Assembly (NCBI RefSeq): GCF_019635515.1
Contig: NZ_JAHBZI010000001.1
Span: 310,001-374,000 of the forward strand
Origin: Sphingomonas sp.
GTDB lineage: Bacteria; Pseudomonadota; Alphaproteobacteria; Sphingomonadales; Sphingomonadaceae
Direction of reading: 5' to 3'
Length of the DNA: 64,000 nt
A program made the position numbers and the translations under genes. Of this stretch, positions 19,364 through 27,590 are shown piece after piece; positions within the stretch are counted from its first letter, which is position 1, and the number at the start of each line of letters is the position of its first letter. The notes under the pieces were generated by a model that saw only the letters and a list, made by a program, of their open reading frames with translations, was not told the origin of the DNA and searched no databases.

Positions 19364-20066
19364 CCGGCTTCTTGCCGTCCAGCCAGCGTAGCTCGATCCA
19401 CCACCACAGCATCGCCCAGCCGCCGCCGAACACCCAGCCGGCGACGACGTCGCTCGGCCAATGGACGCCGAGATAGACGCGGCTGACGCCGATCGCGCCG
19501 GTAAGCAGGATCGCCACGCCGAGCACGAAGCCGCGCAGGCGGCGATCTGGCATCACCGGAAACAGCAGGGTGGCGAGGGTCAGGTAGACGATCGCCGAAT
19601 TGGCGGCGTGGCCGCTCGGAAAACTGTGCGAGACCTCGACCATCAGCCGGTCGATCAGATCGGGGCGGGCGCGGCTGACCAGCGCCTTGATGACGGTGAC
19701 GACCGCCGAGCCGAGCAGCGTCGCACCCAGTACCAGCGCCATGCTCCGCATCCGCTGGTGCAAGGCGAGGAAAATCGCGGCGGAGGCGACGACGAAGGTG
19801 AGCACGGTCGCGCTGCCCAGCGCGGTCACGTCGCGCATCGCCGAGGGGAGCCAGGCCGGGCCGGCGGGAATGTCGGGGTGGCCGGGCACGCGCATCGCCA
19901 GCATGATCGCGCGGTCGATGCTGGCGCCATCGCCTTCGCTTAGCTCATGGCCGAACCATAGGATCAGCAGCAGCAGCGCGGCGCAGGCGGAAGCGGCGGC
20001 GATCGGCCAGGGAATGCGGCGTGAGGCCGGGCGCTCGGGGCCGCGGATGATGGTGGGCTCGTCCAT
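19353..20066 (-). CDS. PAP2-superfamily phosphatase
   Basis: This 237-residue membrane phosphatase probably acts on lipid phosphates such as undecaprenyl pyrophosphate or phosphatidic acid. The three family motifs are present: KALVSRARP, SFPSGHAANS and SRVYLGVHWPSDVVAG. About five transmembrane helices are visible. The C-terminus ends in WLDGKKPVAM, where the final residues and stop codon derive from the dispersed repeat, so the original end may have been altered. It lies opposite galE. Confidence 0.9.
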   Translation of the reverse strand: MDEPTIIRGPERPASRRIPWPIAAASACAALLLLILWFGHELSEGDGASIDRAIMLAMRVPGHPDIPAGPAWLPSAMRDVTALGSATVLTFVVASAAIFLALHQRMRSMALVLGATLLGSAVVTVIKALVSRARPDLIDRLMVEVSHSFPSGHAANSAIVYLTLATLLFPVMPDRRLRGFVLGVAILLTGAIGVSRVYLGVHWPSDVVAGWVFGGGWAMLWWWIELRWLDGKKPVAM

Positions 20067-20167
20067 GGGGGGATGGTGGCGCGGCGGAGTGGAGAGGGCA
20101 ACCGGATAGCGCGGGGAGAGGCCGGAAACCCGTCACCAGTTGATTTCACATGAGCCGAAGCAAGGCT

Positions 20168-20246
20168 GTTCCCCTGCGAAAGCGGGGGTCCAGAACCCCT
20201 AGCGGCAACTTCTGTGACCCTGGCTCCTGCTTTCGCAGGAGAGCAT
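20168..20246. repeat. REP-like palindrome pair
   Basis: Two facing hairpin arms read GTTCCCCTGCGAAAGCGGGGG and CTCCTGCTTTCGCAGGAG, separated by about 30 nt. They share the GCGAAAGC / GCTTTCGC core with elements at 28.4, 31.2 and 45.1 kb. The element occupies most of the 222-bp gap between the PAP2 and relA/spoT genes. Confidence 0.65.
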
Positions 20247-20288
20247 GTACTTAAATATCGGTGGTGCTTCGAGCTGTCGGTAACGGCC

Positions 20289-22376
20289 CTAAGCCCGCTC
20301 GGCCGAGCTCACCACGTCGGCGGCGCGCAGCGCCGCGAGCAGCTTCATCAGGTGCGCGGCATTGCGCACCTCCAGCTCGATCACGTTGGTGTGGAAGGTG
20401 GTGTCGCGGTTGTCCATGCGGAGCTCGAGAATGTTGGCCTTGTGCTGGCCGATCAGCGTGGCGATCGCGCCGAGCGCACCGGGCTCGTTCTTCAGCGTGA
20501 CCGCGATCCGGGCGATCCCGCCCTCGGCCTTGTCGCCCCAGGTCAGGTCGATCCAGTCTTCCTCGTCGCTGTCCGCCAGATGCGCGCATTCGATGGCGTG
20601 GACCTCGATCGGTTTGCCGGCGCGGCGCAGCCCGACGATGCGGTCGCCCGGGATCGGCCGGCAATCGATCGCGAAGTCGAACGCCACCCCCGACGTCAGC
20701 CCCTTGATCTCGATGGCGTGCTGCTGTGGCGGATGCTCGTGCTCGTCGCCGGTCGCCGAGCCCGGCATCACCGCTTCCATCACCTGACGATCGGTCAGCT
20801 TGCGGCGGGCGATCGCCTCCATCAGCGTCGCTTCGTCGGCGAGCTTGAGGCGTTTCAAGGCATCCTTGAGCGCGCTCGCTCCGGGCGGAGTCGGCAGGCG
20901 GGTGACGATCTCGTCATAGAGCTTGCGCCCCAGCCGCATCGTCTCGTCGCGCTCCTTGTGGCGGATATGGCGGCGGATCGCCGCACGCGCCTTGCCGGTG
21001 ATCGCGAAGTTGAGCCAATTGGCCTGCGGCTCCTGCGCCTTGGAGCGGAGGATCTGGACCTGGTCTCCCTGCTGGATCTCGGTGCGCAAGGGTACGACCT
21101 GGCCGTTGACCTTGGCGCCGACCGCCTGATCGCCGATGTTCGAATGCACCGCATAGGCGAAGTCGATCGGCGTCGCGCCCTTGGGGAGCTGGATCAGCTC
21201 GCCCGCGGGCGAAAAGGCGAAGATGCGGTCCTGGTACATCGCCATCCGCGTATGCTCGAGCAGCTCCTCGGGGCTGTCGGCATGTTCGAGGATCTCGATC
21301 AGGTCGCGGATCCAGCTGACCTGGGTGTCGGGCCGCACCGCGTCCTGCTTGTACGCCCAGTGCGCGGCCAGGCCATATTCGGCCTGGGCGTGCATGTCGC
21401 GGGTGCGGATCTGGATTTCGACGCGCTGATTGTCGGCGAGGATCACGGTGGTGTGGAGCGAGCGGTAGCCGTTGCGCTTGGGCGTCGAGATATAATCCTT
21501 GAAGCGCCCGGGAACCATCGGCCAGCGGCGGTGGATCACCCCCAATGCGCGGTAGCACTCTTCCTCGGTTTCCACCGTCGCGCGGAAGGCCATGATGTCG
21601 CTGAGCTGTTCGAGGCTGACATGCCGCTCGGACATCTTCTTCCAGATCGAATAGGGGTGCTTCTCGCGTCCCGAAACCTCGGCCTCGATGCCGCCGCGCG
21701 ACAGCAGCAATTTGAGCCCCGATCCGATCTTGGCGATGCGGTCCTCGCCCTCGACCTTGAGCGCGTCGAGCCGCCTGGTGATCGATTCATAGGCTTCGGG
21801 CTCGAGCTCCTTGAAGGCGAGGCTCTGCATCTCCTTCATGAACTCGTACATGCCGATGCGTTCGGCGAGCGGCGCGTAGATGTCCATCGTCTCGCGCGCG
21901 ATGCGGCGGCGCTTGTCCTCCGATTTGATGTAGTGGAGCGTCCGCATGTTGTGCAGCCGGTCGGCGAGCTTGACCAGCAGCACGCGGATGTCGTCGGACA
22001 TCGCCAGCAGGAACTTGCGGAGATTCTCGGCGGAGCGCTCGGTCTCGCTCTGCGCCTCGATCTTGGAAAGCTTGGTGACGCCGTCGACCATCCGCGCGAC
22101 ATTGTCGCCGAACAGGCGCTTGATCTCGTCGGGAGTGGCGACGGTATCCTCGATCGTGTCGTGCAGGATCGCGGTGGCGATCGTCTCGTCGTCGAGATGC
22201 AGGTCGGTCAGGATGCCGGCGACTTCGATCGGGTGGCTGAAATAGGGATCGCCCGACGCGCGCTTCTGGCTGCCATGGGCGTTGACCGAAAACACATAGG
22301 CGCGGTTGAGCAGCGCCTCATCGGCTTGGGGGTCGTAGGAAAGGACCCGGTCAACCAGTTCATATTGCCGCAGCAC
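20289..22376 (-). CDS. Bifunctional (p)ppGpp synthetase/hydrolase, RelA/SpoT family
   Basis: This 695-residue Rsh protein makes and degrades the stringent-response alarmone. The HD hydrolase domain has intact ASGDPYFSHPIEVA, ILHDTIEDT and LADRLHNMRTL motifs. The synthetase domain has KDYISTPKRNGYRSLHTTV, a TGS domain follows (LPKGATPIDFAYAVHSNIG), and an ACT domain ends the protein. All point to one dual-function enzyme, as usual in alphaproteobacteria. I prefer the GTG at 22374-22376 (VLRQYELVDRV, the normal family start) over an in-frame TTG 12 codons upstream. A CATTGCAATG palindrome lies at 22405-22414. Confidence 0.95.
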   Translation of the reverse strand: MLRQYELVDRVLSYDPQADEALLNRAYVFSVNAHGSQKRASGDPYFSHPIEVAGILTDLHLDDETIATAILHDTIEDTVATPDEIKRLFGDNVARMVDGVTKLSKIEAQSETERSAENLRKFLLAMSDDIRVLLVKLADRLHNMRTLHYIKSEDKRRRIARETMDIYAPLAERIGMYEFMKEMQSLAFKELEPEAYESITRRLDALKVEGEDRIAKIGSGLKLLLSRGGIEAEVSGREKHPYSIWKKMSERHVSLEQLSDIMAFRATVETEEECYRALGVIHRRWPMVPGRFKDYISTPKRNGYRSLHTTVILADNQRVEIQIRTRDMHAQAEYGLAAHWAYKQDAVRPDTQVSWIRDLIEILEHADSPEELLEHTRMAMYQDRIFAFSPAGELIQLPKGATPIDFAYAVHSNIGDQAVGAKVNGQVVPLRTEIQQGDQVQILRSKAQEPQANWLNFAITGKARAAIRRHIRHKERDETMRLGRKLYDEIVTRLPTPPGASALKDALKRLKLADEATLMEAIARRKLTDRQVMEAVMPGSATGDEHEHPPQQHAIEIKGLTSGVAFDFAIDCRPIPGDRIVGLRRAGKPIEVHAIECAHLADSDEEDWIDLTWGDKAEGGIARIAVTLKNEPGALGAIATLIGQHKANILELRMDNRDTTFHTNVIELEVRNAAHLMKLLAALRAADVVSSAERA

Positions 22377-22424
22377 AGAGCCTGTTTGGGGCCCTGTGCT
22401 GCTGCATTGCAATGATTTTTGAAC

Positions 22425-22742
22425 TCAGCGCGCCTTGGCGTTGCACTTTTCGAGCGCGGCGGCGTCGAAATCGGTGCCGTTGGCGCGGAACGCGTTGAGC
22501 TTGCCGACTTCCTTGGCGACCAGTTCGCAGACGATGCTGTCACGCGCATCGGCCTTGTTGGCGACGCAGGTGCCGTCGGCGCACTTCCACACCGTCGAGC
22601 GCGTGATCATGCTGGTCTTGGCGGGGGCGGTAACCGGGCTGGCCGAATAATAGCCGCGCACCGGACCCTGGGCGAAGCCGGCGACGGGGGTGAGCGCCAG
22701 CGTTGCCGCGGCTGCTGCCGCGACGGCGAGAAAACGGGTCAT
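22425..22742 (-). CDS. Small secreted protein, probably CC_3452 family
   Basis: This 105-residue protein has a clear signal peptide (FLAVAAAAAATLALTPVAGFAQ) and a mature part of about 80 residues. It shows a WKCADGTCVA motif, RDSIVCELVAKEVGKL and a final KCNAKAR. The four cysteines probably form two disulfides in the periplasm. I recall this pattern from the alphaproteobacterial CC_3452 family, which has no known function. GGAGG seven bases before the ATG at 22742 fixes the start. It diverges from the HxlR regulator. Confidence 0.75.
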   Translation of the reverse strand: MTRFLAVAAAAAATLALTPVAGFAQGPVRGYYSASPVTAPAKTSMITRSTVWKCADGTCVANKADARDSIVCELVAKEVGKLNAFRANGTDFDAAALEKCNAKAR

Positions 22743-22768
22743 GATAAATCCTCCTGGGGTACTGGCTT

Positions 22769-22781
22769 GCAACCAGGTTGC
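22769..22781. promoter_or_regulatory. Perfect palindrome GCAACC-A-GGTTGC in a divergent promoter region
   Basis: A 13-nt palindrome with 6-bp arms lies between the CC_3452-like gene and the HxlR regulator, close to the start of the former. A related TTGCAAGC occurs about 40 bp downstream. Its place and symmetry suit an operator, perhaps for the neighbouring HxlR protein, though this is inferred from position only. Confidence 0.35.
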
Positions 22782-22888
22782 GAATCACCACCTAATTAAC
22801 ATAAAGGTAAGTTGCAAGCAGAAACCATTGCTGCGGCGCAAAATGTTATCCCGTTCCGAAACCCCGGGATTTGAGGTATGCAATCTTC

Positions 22889-23365
22889 ATGGGTGCGAAT
22901 AAATTGCGAGAAGACCTATCGGCCTTGTGCAGCCTGCCGGCGGCGCTGGAGGCGATGGGCGAGCGCTGGTCGTTCCTGATCCTTCGCGGCTCGTTCAACG
23001 GGCTCCACCATTTCGAGGAATTCCAGTCCGAACTGGGGATCGCCCGCAACATCCTCGCCAACCGGCTCGCCCGGCTGGTCGATCATGGCATCCTCAAGCG
23101 CCAGCCCTGCGCCGACGACCGCCGCAAGGTCGAATATGGGCTGACCGACAAGGGTTTCGCCCTGCTGCCGACGATGGTCGCGCTCCGGCAATGGGGCGAG
23201 CGCTGGGAAACCGGCGTGCCCGCCACCCCGATCCTCGTCGATGCGCGCGATGGCCAGCCGATCCGCCAGATCGAAGTGCTCAGCCATGACGGCCGCGTGT
23301 TGACCAAGGGCGATCTCCACTGGGCGCTGCCCGAGGATGTCGAAGCCGCGCGGGCCGCCGAATAA
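22889..23365 (+). CDS. HxlR-family winged-helix transcriptional regulator
   Basis: This 158-residue protein has an HxlR-type winged helix at about residues 12-100. Typical pieces are ALEAMGERWSFLILRG, FQSELGIARNILANRLARL and the wing ADDRRKVEYGLTDKG. A 55-residue C-terminal extension follows. HxlR proteins sense redox or small electrophiles, and one Cys sits near the N-terminus (LCSLP), which would suit such sensing. The gene is followed after 1 nt by a lipoprotein gene, suggesting cotranscription. I chose the ATG at 22889 (MGANKLRED). Confidence 0.87.
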   Translation: MGANKLREDLSALCSLPAALEAMGERWSFLILRGSFNGLHHFEEFQSELGIARNILANRLARLVDHGILKRQPCADDRRKVEYGLTDKGFALLPTMVALRQWGERWETGVPATPILVDARDGQPIRQIEVLSHDGRVLTKGDLHWALPEDVEAARAAE

Positions 23366-23366
23366 T

Positions 23367-24008
23367 ATGATCGCACGGGTCGCGGCGCTGGCGCTCCTGA
23401 CGCTGACCGGCGCCTGTACGCTGAGCTCGAACGTGGCGCTGATCGCCCCCGGCGTGGCGGTGCCCGAGCTCAAGACCGGCACCTACCGGATCTATCTGCC
23501 GCTGGAGGAAGCCGATGCGCTGAAGCTTGGCGATGTGCGGGCGAAGGCATGCCTCAAGACGGTGCGTTCGGTCGAGGGCAGCGACACCCTCGATGGCCCG
23601 CGCCGCACCGAGCGGATCGTCTATTGCGACCGCGATCCCGAGACCGGCGAAGGGCCGTATGATCTCGAGCTGCGCGGCACGGCAGGGGCCTATACGCTCA
23701 AGGGTCCGGAGGGCGAGACGAGCCTCGCCTTCAAGGGGCTGGGCGACGGGCGCTATCTGGCGCAGACCGAGAAGGCGCCGCCTTCGACCGCGTTCGAATA
23801 TACCCTCGCCGGATTCCATGGCGACGATATCGATGTCTTCACGCTTGGCTGCGACGAGTTCCCCTCCGTCAAGCAGACCGACGGGGCGGGGGCGACGCGC
23901 TGCGAGATCGCCTCGTTCGATCCGGTCACGCCCGAACTCGCCAAGGTCATCGCGCGGATCGAGGCCGGGACCAAGGCGCCGCTGGTGATCCTGAAGCTCA
24001 GCCGCTGA
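23367..24008 (+). CDS. Lipoprotein of unknown function
   Basis: This 213-residue protein begins with a lipoprotein signal (ALALLTLTGAC, acylated Cys17). The mature part is mixed alpha/beta-like with no motif I can name; it holds TYRIYLPLEEADALKLGD and two further cysteines about 40 residues from one another's partners. It starts 1 nt after the HxlR regulator's stop, so it is probably in the same transcript and may be part of its regulon. The 3' end overlaps the convergent thioesterase gene by 11 nt. Function unknown. Confidence 0.7.
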   Translation: MIARVAALALLTLTGACTLSSNVALIAPGVAVPELKTGTYRIYLPLEEADALKLGDVRAKACLKTVRSVEGSDTLDGPRRTERIVYCDRDPETGEGPYDLELRGTAGAYTLKGPEGETSLAFKGLGDGRYLAQTEKAPPSTAFEYTLAGFHGDDIDVFTLGCDEFPSVKQTDGAGATRCEIASFDPVTPELAKVIARIEAGTKAPLVILKLSR

Positions 24009-24423
24009 GCGCCGCGAGCCGCGCCCGGACATTGTCCGGCATCGGCTTCGAGCGGCGCGCGGCGAGATCGACATGGACGCTGACGATCTCGATCGTGGCA
24101 TGCAGCTCTTGCGTTTCGGCGTGGCAGAGATCGACCGCCATGGTCAGGCTCGAATTGCCGACGCCGCTCACCCGCACCCACGCCTCGACCATGTCGTCGA
24201 AGCGCAGCGACTTTTTGAAATCGACCGTCGCCCTGACGACGTTGAACTCGGCATCGAGCCAGTCGGGGCCGATGTCCGCCAGGTTGGCCCAGCGCCAGAA
24301 CTCGGTGAGCGCGACATCGCCATATTCGAGATAGCGCGAGTTGAAGACGATCTTCTGCCCGTCGATCTCGGAATAGCGGACGCGGAAGCGGGTCGAGAAG
24401 GGGAAGCCGGGGCGGGTGTTCAT
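23998..24423 (-). CDS. Acyl-CoA thioesterase, hot-dog fold (YbgC/FadM-like)
   Basis: This 141-residue single hot-dog-fold protein belongs to the 4-hydroxybenzoyl-CoA thioesterase-like group. It starts with FSTRFRVRYSEIDGQKIVFN and continues SRYLEYGDVALTEFWRW, the usual region of the catalytic acid. It probably hydrolyses a fatty or aromatic acyl-CoA in the cytoplasm. Its start overlaps the end of the aminotransferase gene by 4 nt (ATGA), so the two are cotranscribed. Confidence 0.85.
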   Translation of the reverse strand: MNTRPGFPFSTRFRVRYSEIDGQKIVFNSRYLEYGDVALTEFWRWANLADIGPDWLDAEFNVVRATVDFKKSLRFDDMVEAWVRVSGVGNSSLTMAVDLCHAETQELHATIEIVSVHVDLAARRSKPMPDNVRARLAALSG

Positions 24424-25628
24424 CCCGCCTTCGTGGCCCCGGTATTGACCCCCATCGACTGGAGGTACTTCTTCACGTTGCGCGCCGCCTGGCGGAGGCG
24501 CTGTTCGTTCTCGACCATGGCGATGCGGACAAAGCCTTCGCCATTCTCGCCATAACCGACGCCGGGCGCGACCGCGACCTTGGCGTGGCTGAGCAATTGC
24601 TTGGAGAATTCGAGGCTGCCGAGATGCGCCAGCGCCGGCGGCAGCGGCGCCCAGGCGAACATGCTTGCCGGCGGGGCGGGGATATCCCAGCCGGCGCGGC
24701 CGAAGCTTTCGACCAGCACGTCGCGGCGCTTGTGGTAAAGCTCGCGGTTCTTCTCGACGATGTCCTGCGGACCGTTGAGCGCCGCGCAGGCCGCGGCCTG
24801 GATCGGGGTGAAGGCGCCGTAATCGAGATACGACTTCACCCGCGTCATCGCCGCGATCAGCCGCTTGTTGCCGACCGCGAAGCCCATCCGCCAGCCGGCC
24901 ATCGAATAGGTCTTGCTGAGCGAGGTGAACTCGATCGCGACATCCTTGGCGCCCGGCACCTGGAGGATCGAGACGGTCGGCTTGCCGTCATAATATAGCT
25001 CGGAATAGGCGAGATCGGAGATGATCCAGACCTGGTTCTCCTTGGCCCAGGCGACGAGGCGCTCGTAGAAGGCGATATCGACCGTCTCCGCCGTGGGGTT
25101 CGACGGATAGTTGACGACGAGGATCGAGGGCCGCGGCACCGTGAAGGCGATCGCGCGCTCAAGGCTTTCGAAATAGGCTTCGTCCGGCGTGGTCGGCACG
25201 GCGCGGATCGTCGCGCCCGCCAGGATGAAGCCAAAGGTGTGGATCGGGTAGCTGGGATTGGGCGCCAGCACGACGTCGCCGGGGGCGGTGATCGCGGTGG
25301 CGAGGCTGGCGAGCCCCTCCTTCGATCCCATCGTCACCACCACTTCGGTCTCGGGGTCGACATCGACGCCGAAGCGGCGGCCGTAATAATTGGCCTGGGC
25401 GCGGCGCAGCCCGGGAATGCCCTTGGATTGCGAATAGCCATGGGCGTCGGGCTTTTGCGCGACTTCGACCAGCTTCTCGATGACGTGCGGCGGCGGCGGC
25501 AGATCGGGATTGCCCATGCCGAGATCGATAATGTCCTCTCCCGCCGCGCGCGCCGCCGCCCGCATGCCGTTGACTTCGGCGATGACGTAGGGTGGCAGGC
25601 GCTTCATGCGGTAGAATTCTTCGGACAT
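24420..25628 (-). CDS. alaC: Class I aminotransferase, AlaC-like (glutamate-pyruvate type)
   Basis: This 402-residue PLP enzyme is closest in motif pattern to AlaC and LL-diaminopimelate aminotransferases. It shows DIIDLGMGNPDLPPP, YPSNPTAETVD, the PLP-lysine motif SLSKTYSMAGWRMGF and a C-terminal GFVRIAMVENEQR. AlaC makes alanine from pyruvate and glutamate. The ATG at 25628 (MSEEFYRMKRLP) is preceded by GAGGAA; a longer upstream start would add a His/Gln-rich non-family stretch. It diverges from phaC across a 115-bp promoter region. Confidence 0.87.
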   Translation of the reverse strand: MSEEFYRMKRLPPYVIAEVNGMRAAARAAGEDIIDLGMGNPDLPPPPHVIEKLVEVAQKPDAHGYSQSKGIPGLRRAQANYYGRRFGVDVDPETEVVVTMGSKEGLASLATAITAPGDVVLAPNPSYPIHTFGFILAGATIRAVPTTPDEAYFESLERAIAFTVPRPSILVVNYPSNPTAETVDIAFYERLVAWAKENQVWIISDLAYSELYYDGKPTVSILQVPGAKDVAIEFTSLSKTYSMAGWRMGFAVGNKRLIAAMTRVKSYLDYGAFTPIQAAACAALNGPQDIVEKNRELYHKRRDVLVESFGRAGWDIPAPPASMFAWAPLPPALAHLGSLEFSKQLLSHAKVAVAPGVGYGENGEGFVRIAMVENEQRLRQAARNVKKYLQSMGVNTGATKAG

Positions 25629-25743
25629 TTCCTCGTCTCGTGAGTTAGGAGGGCGGCACGAACCTGTGCCGTGCTGGTGCTGATAGGGCATAAGCGCCTA
25701 AGGTGGAAAGCAGTTACGCTTTGCACGCCCGAGGAGAGGATTG

Positions 25744-27477
25744 ATGGCCGAGACCCCCACGCCGACCCCGAGCCTCGAAGACCTGCAGCACTGGACCTGG
25801 GTGCTCGGCAAGGCGCAGCAGATGATGCTCGAACAGGGCATGGACGTGATGCAGAACGCGCCGGCGAATCCCGCCTTCACCGCGATGTTCGATCCCGCCA
25901 CCGCGATGCGCGCGACTGCCGATTTCTGGGCGGATTCGATGCAGCTGTGGCAGCGCTTCCTCGATCCCGCGCATGCCCAGCCGTTCGAGGAGACGCCCGA
26001 ACAGGCGCGCGACAAGCGCTTCAAGGCGCCGCAATGGCGCGAGGAGCCGGTGTTCGATTTCCTCCGCCAGAGCTATTTCGTCATCGCCGACCATCTGCTG
26101 AAGGGCGTCGACGCGCTCGACGGGGTCGAGGGCAAGCAGAAGGAGCAGATCCGCTTCGCCACCAAGGGCTTTATCGACGCGATCAGCCCGACCAATTTCC
26201 CCGCGACCAACCCGCAGGTGCTCGAAAAGATCGTCGAGACCAAGGGCGAGAGCCTGTTGAAGGGACTCCAGCACATGCTGGCCGACATCCAGAAGGGCCA
26301 GATGACCCAGACCGCGGAAGGGGCGTTCGAACTCGGCCGCAATCTGGCGATGACCCCGGGCAAGGTCGTCAAGCGCACGCCCTTGTATGAGCTGATCCAG
26401 TACGCGCCGGTGACCGAGCAGGTCTTCAAGACGCCGCTGATCATCTTCCCGCCCTGGATCAACCGCTTCTACATCCTCGACCTGACGCCCGAGAAGAGCT
26501 TCATCGCCTGGGCGGTCAGCCAGGGACTGACGGTGTTCGTCGTCTCGTGGAAATCGGCCGACGCCAGCATGAAGGATGTGCGCTGGGACGATTATATCGA
26601 GGGCGGGCAGATCGACGCGATCGATACCGTGCGCGCGCTGCTCGGCGTCGATGCCGTCCACGCCATCGGCTATTGCGTCGCGGGGACGACGCTGGCGGCG
26701 ACGCTCGCGGTGCTGGCGGCGCGCGGCGAGAAGGACAAGGTCGCCTCGGCCACCTTCTTCACCGCGCAGGTCGATTTCTCCGAGGCCGGCGATCTGCAGA
26801 TGTTCGTCGATGACGATCAGCTCAACCTGATCCAGTCGCTGGGCGGCGAGGGCTTTCTCGACGGGCGCTACATGGCGACGACGTTCAACCTGCTGCGCGG
26901 ACGCGACCTGATCTGGAACTATGTCACCAACAATTATCTGATGGGCCAGGATTACGCGCCGTTCGATCTGCTCCACTGGAACTCGGACGTGACCAACCTG
27001 CCGGCGGGCTGGCATCTCGATTATCTGCGCGACCTCTACCGCGACAACAAGCTGGTCGAGGCGGGGGCGCTGGCGATCAACGGCACGCCGCTCGATCTCT
27101 CGCAGGTGACGACGCCGACCTATGTCCAGGCGGGCCGTGAGGACCATATCGCCCCCGCCGCCAGCGTCTGGAAGATCACCCATCACTTCAAGGGGCCGAT
27201 CCAGTTCGTGCTCGCCGGATCGGGACATATCGCCGGGGTCGTCAACCCGCCGAGCGCGAGCAAATATCAATATTGGACCAACGACAGCAAGGTCGAGACG
27301 CTCGCCGAGTTCGTCGCCGGCGCCGAGGAAACCAAGGGTAGCTGGTGGCCGCACTGGATCGGCTGGATCGAGGGCGTGGATGATGCCAAGGTCGCCGCGA
27401 AGGGCGCGCGCGTGCCCGGAAAGGGCAAGCTCAAGGCGCTTGCCGATGCCCCTGGCACCTATGTGAAGACGCGCTAA
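25744..27477 (+). CDS. phaC: Class I poly(R)-hydroxyalkanoate synthase
   Basis: This 577-residue enzyme polymerises (R)-3-hydroxyacyl-CoA into polyester on storage granules. The lipase-like box GYCVAG holds the nucleophile Cys311; the aspartate (GREDHIAP) and histidine (GSGHIAG) of the triad follow in order. PPWINRFYILDL and SWKSADASMKDVRWDDY are typical class I synthase segments. Length fits class I, which works without PhaE. A phasin gene lies 113 bp downstream, and acetoacetyl-CoA reductase is at 48.5 kb. The start ATG follows GAGGAGAGG; the preceding TTG is less likely. Confidence 0.96.
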   Translation: MAETPTPTPSLEDLQHWTWVLGKAQQMMLEQGMDVMQNAPANPAFTAMFDPATAMRATADFWADSMQLWQRFLDPAHAQPFEETPEQARDKRFKAPQWREEPVFDFLRQSYFVIADHLLKGVDALDGVEGKQKEQIRFATKGFIDAISPTNFPATNPQVLEKIVETKGESLLKGLQHMLADIQKGQMTQTAEGAFELGRNLAMTPGKVVKRTPLYELIQYAPVTEQVFKTPLIIFPPWINRFYILDLTPEKSFIAWAVSQGLTVFVVSWKSADASMKDVRWDDYIEGGQIDAIDTVRALLGVDAVHAIGYCVAGTTLAATLAVLAARGEKDKVASATFFTAQVDFSEAGDLQMFVDDDQLNLIQSLGGEGFLDGRYMATTFNLLRGRDLIWNYVTNNYLMGQDYAPFDLLHWNSDVTNLPAGWHLDYLRDLYRDNKLVEAGALAINGTPLDLSQVTTPTYVQAGREDHIAPAASVWKITHHFKGPIQFVLAGSGHIAGVVNPPSASKYQYWTNDSKVETLAEFVAGAEETKGSWWPHWIGWIEGVDDAKVAAKGARVPGKGKLKALADAPGTYVKTR

Positions 27478-27508
27478 GTAACTGTCTTTATGTCCTAAAA
27501 CATTTTTG

Positions 27509-27572
27509 TTGCAGTGCACAAAAAACCTCTTGCATTGCAACACGAGCCTGCATATATGCCGCATTGCAGCAA
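27509..27572 (+). promoter_or_regulatory. TGC-rich PhaR-type operator and promoter of the phasin gene
   Basis: Three TGC-rich sites occur in 64 bp: TTGCAGTGCAC (27509-27519), the perfect palindrome TTGCATTGCAA (27530-27540) and GCATTGCAGCAA (27561-27572). A plausible promoter overlaps them: TTGCAT (27530-27535), 17 bp, TATATG (27553-27558). PhaR, the PHA-sensing repressor of alphaproteobacteria, is known to bind TGC-rich sequences upstream of phasin genes and to leave DNA when granules form. No phaR gene is in the window. Confidence 0.65.
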
Positions 27573-27590
27573 TCAAGCAGGGAATGTCAT

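Noticed and set aside
20214..22415. 733-codon plus-strand open frame opposite relA/spoT
   Set aside because: The minus strand encodes a complete Rsh protein; the antisense frame arises from codon bias.
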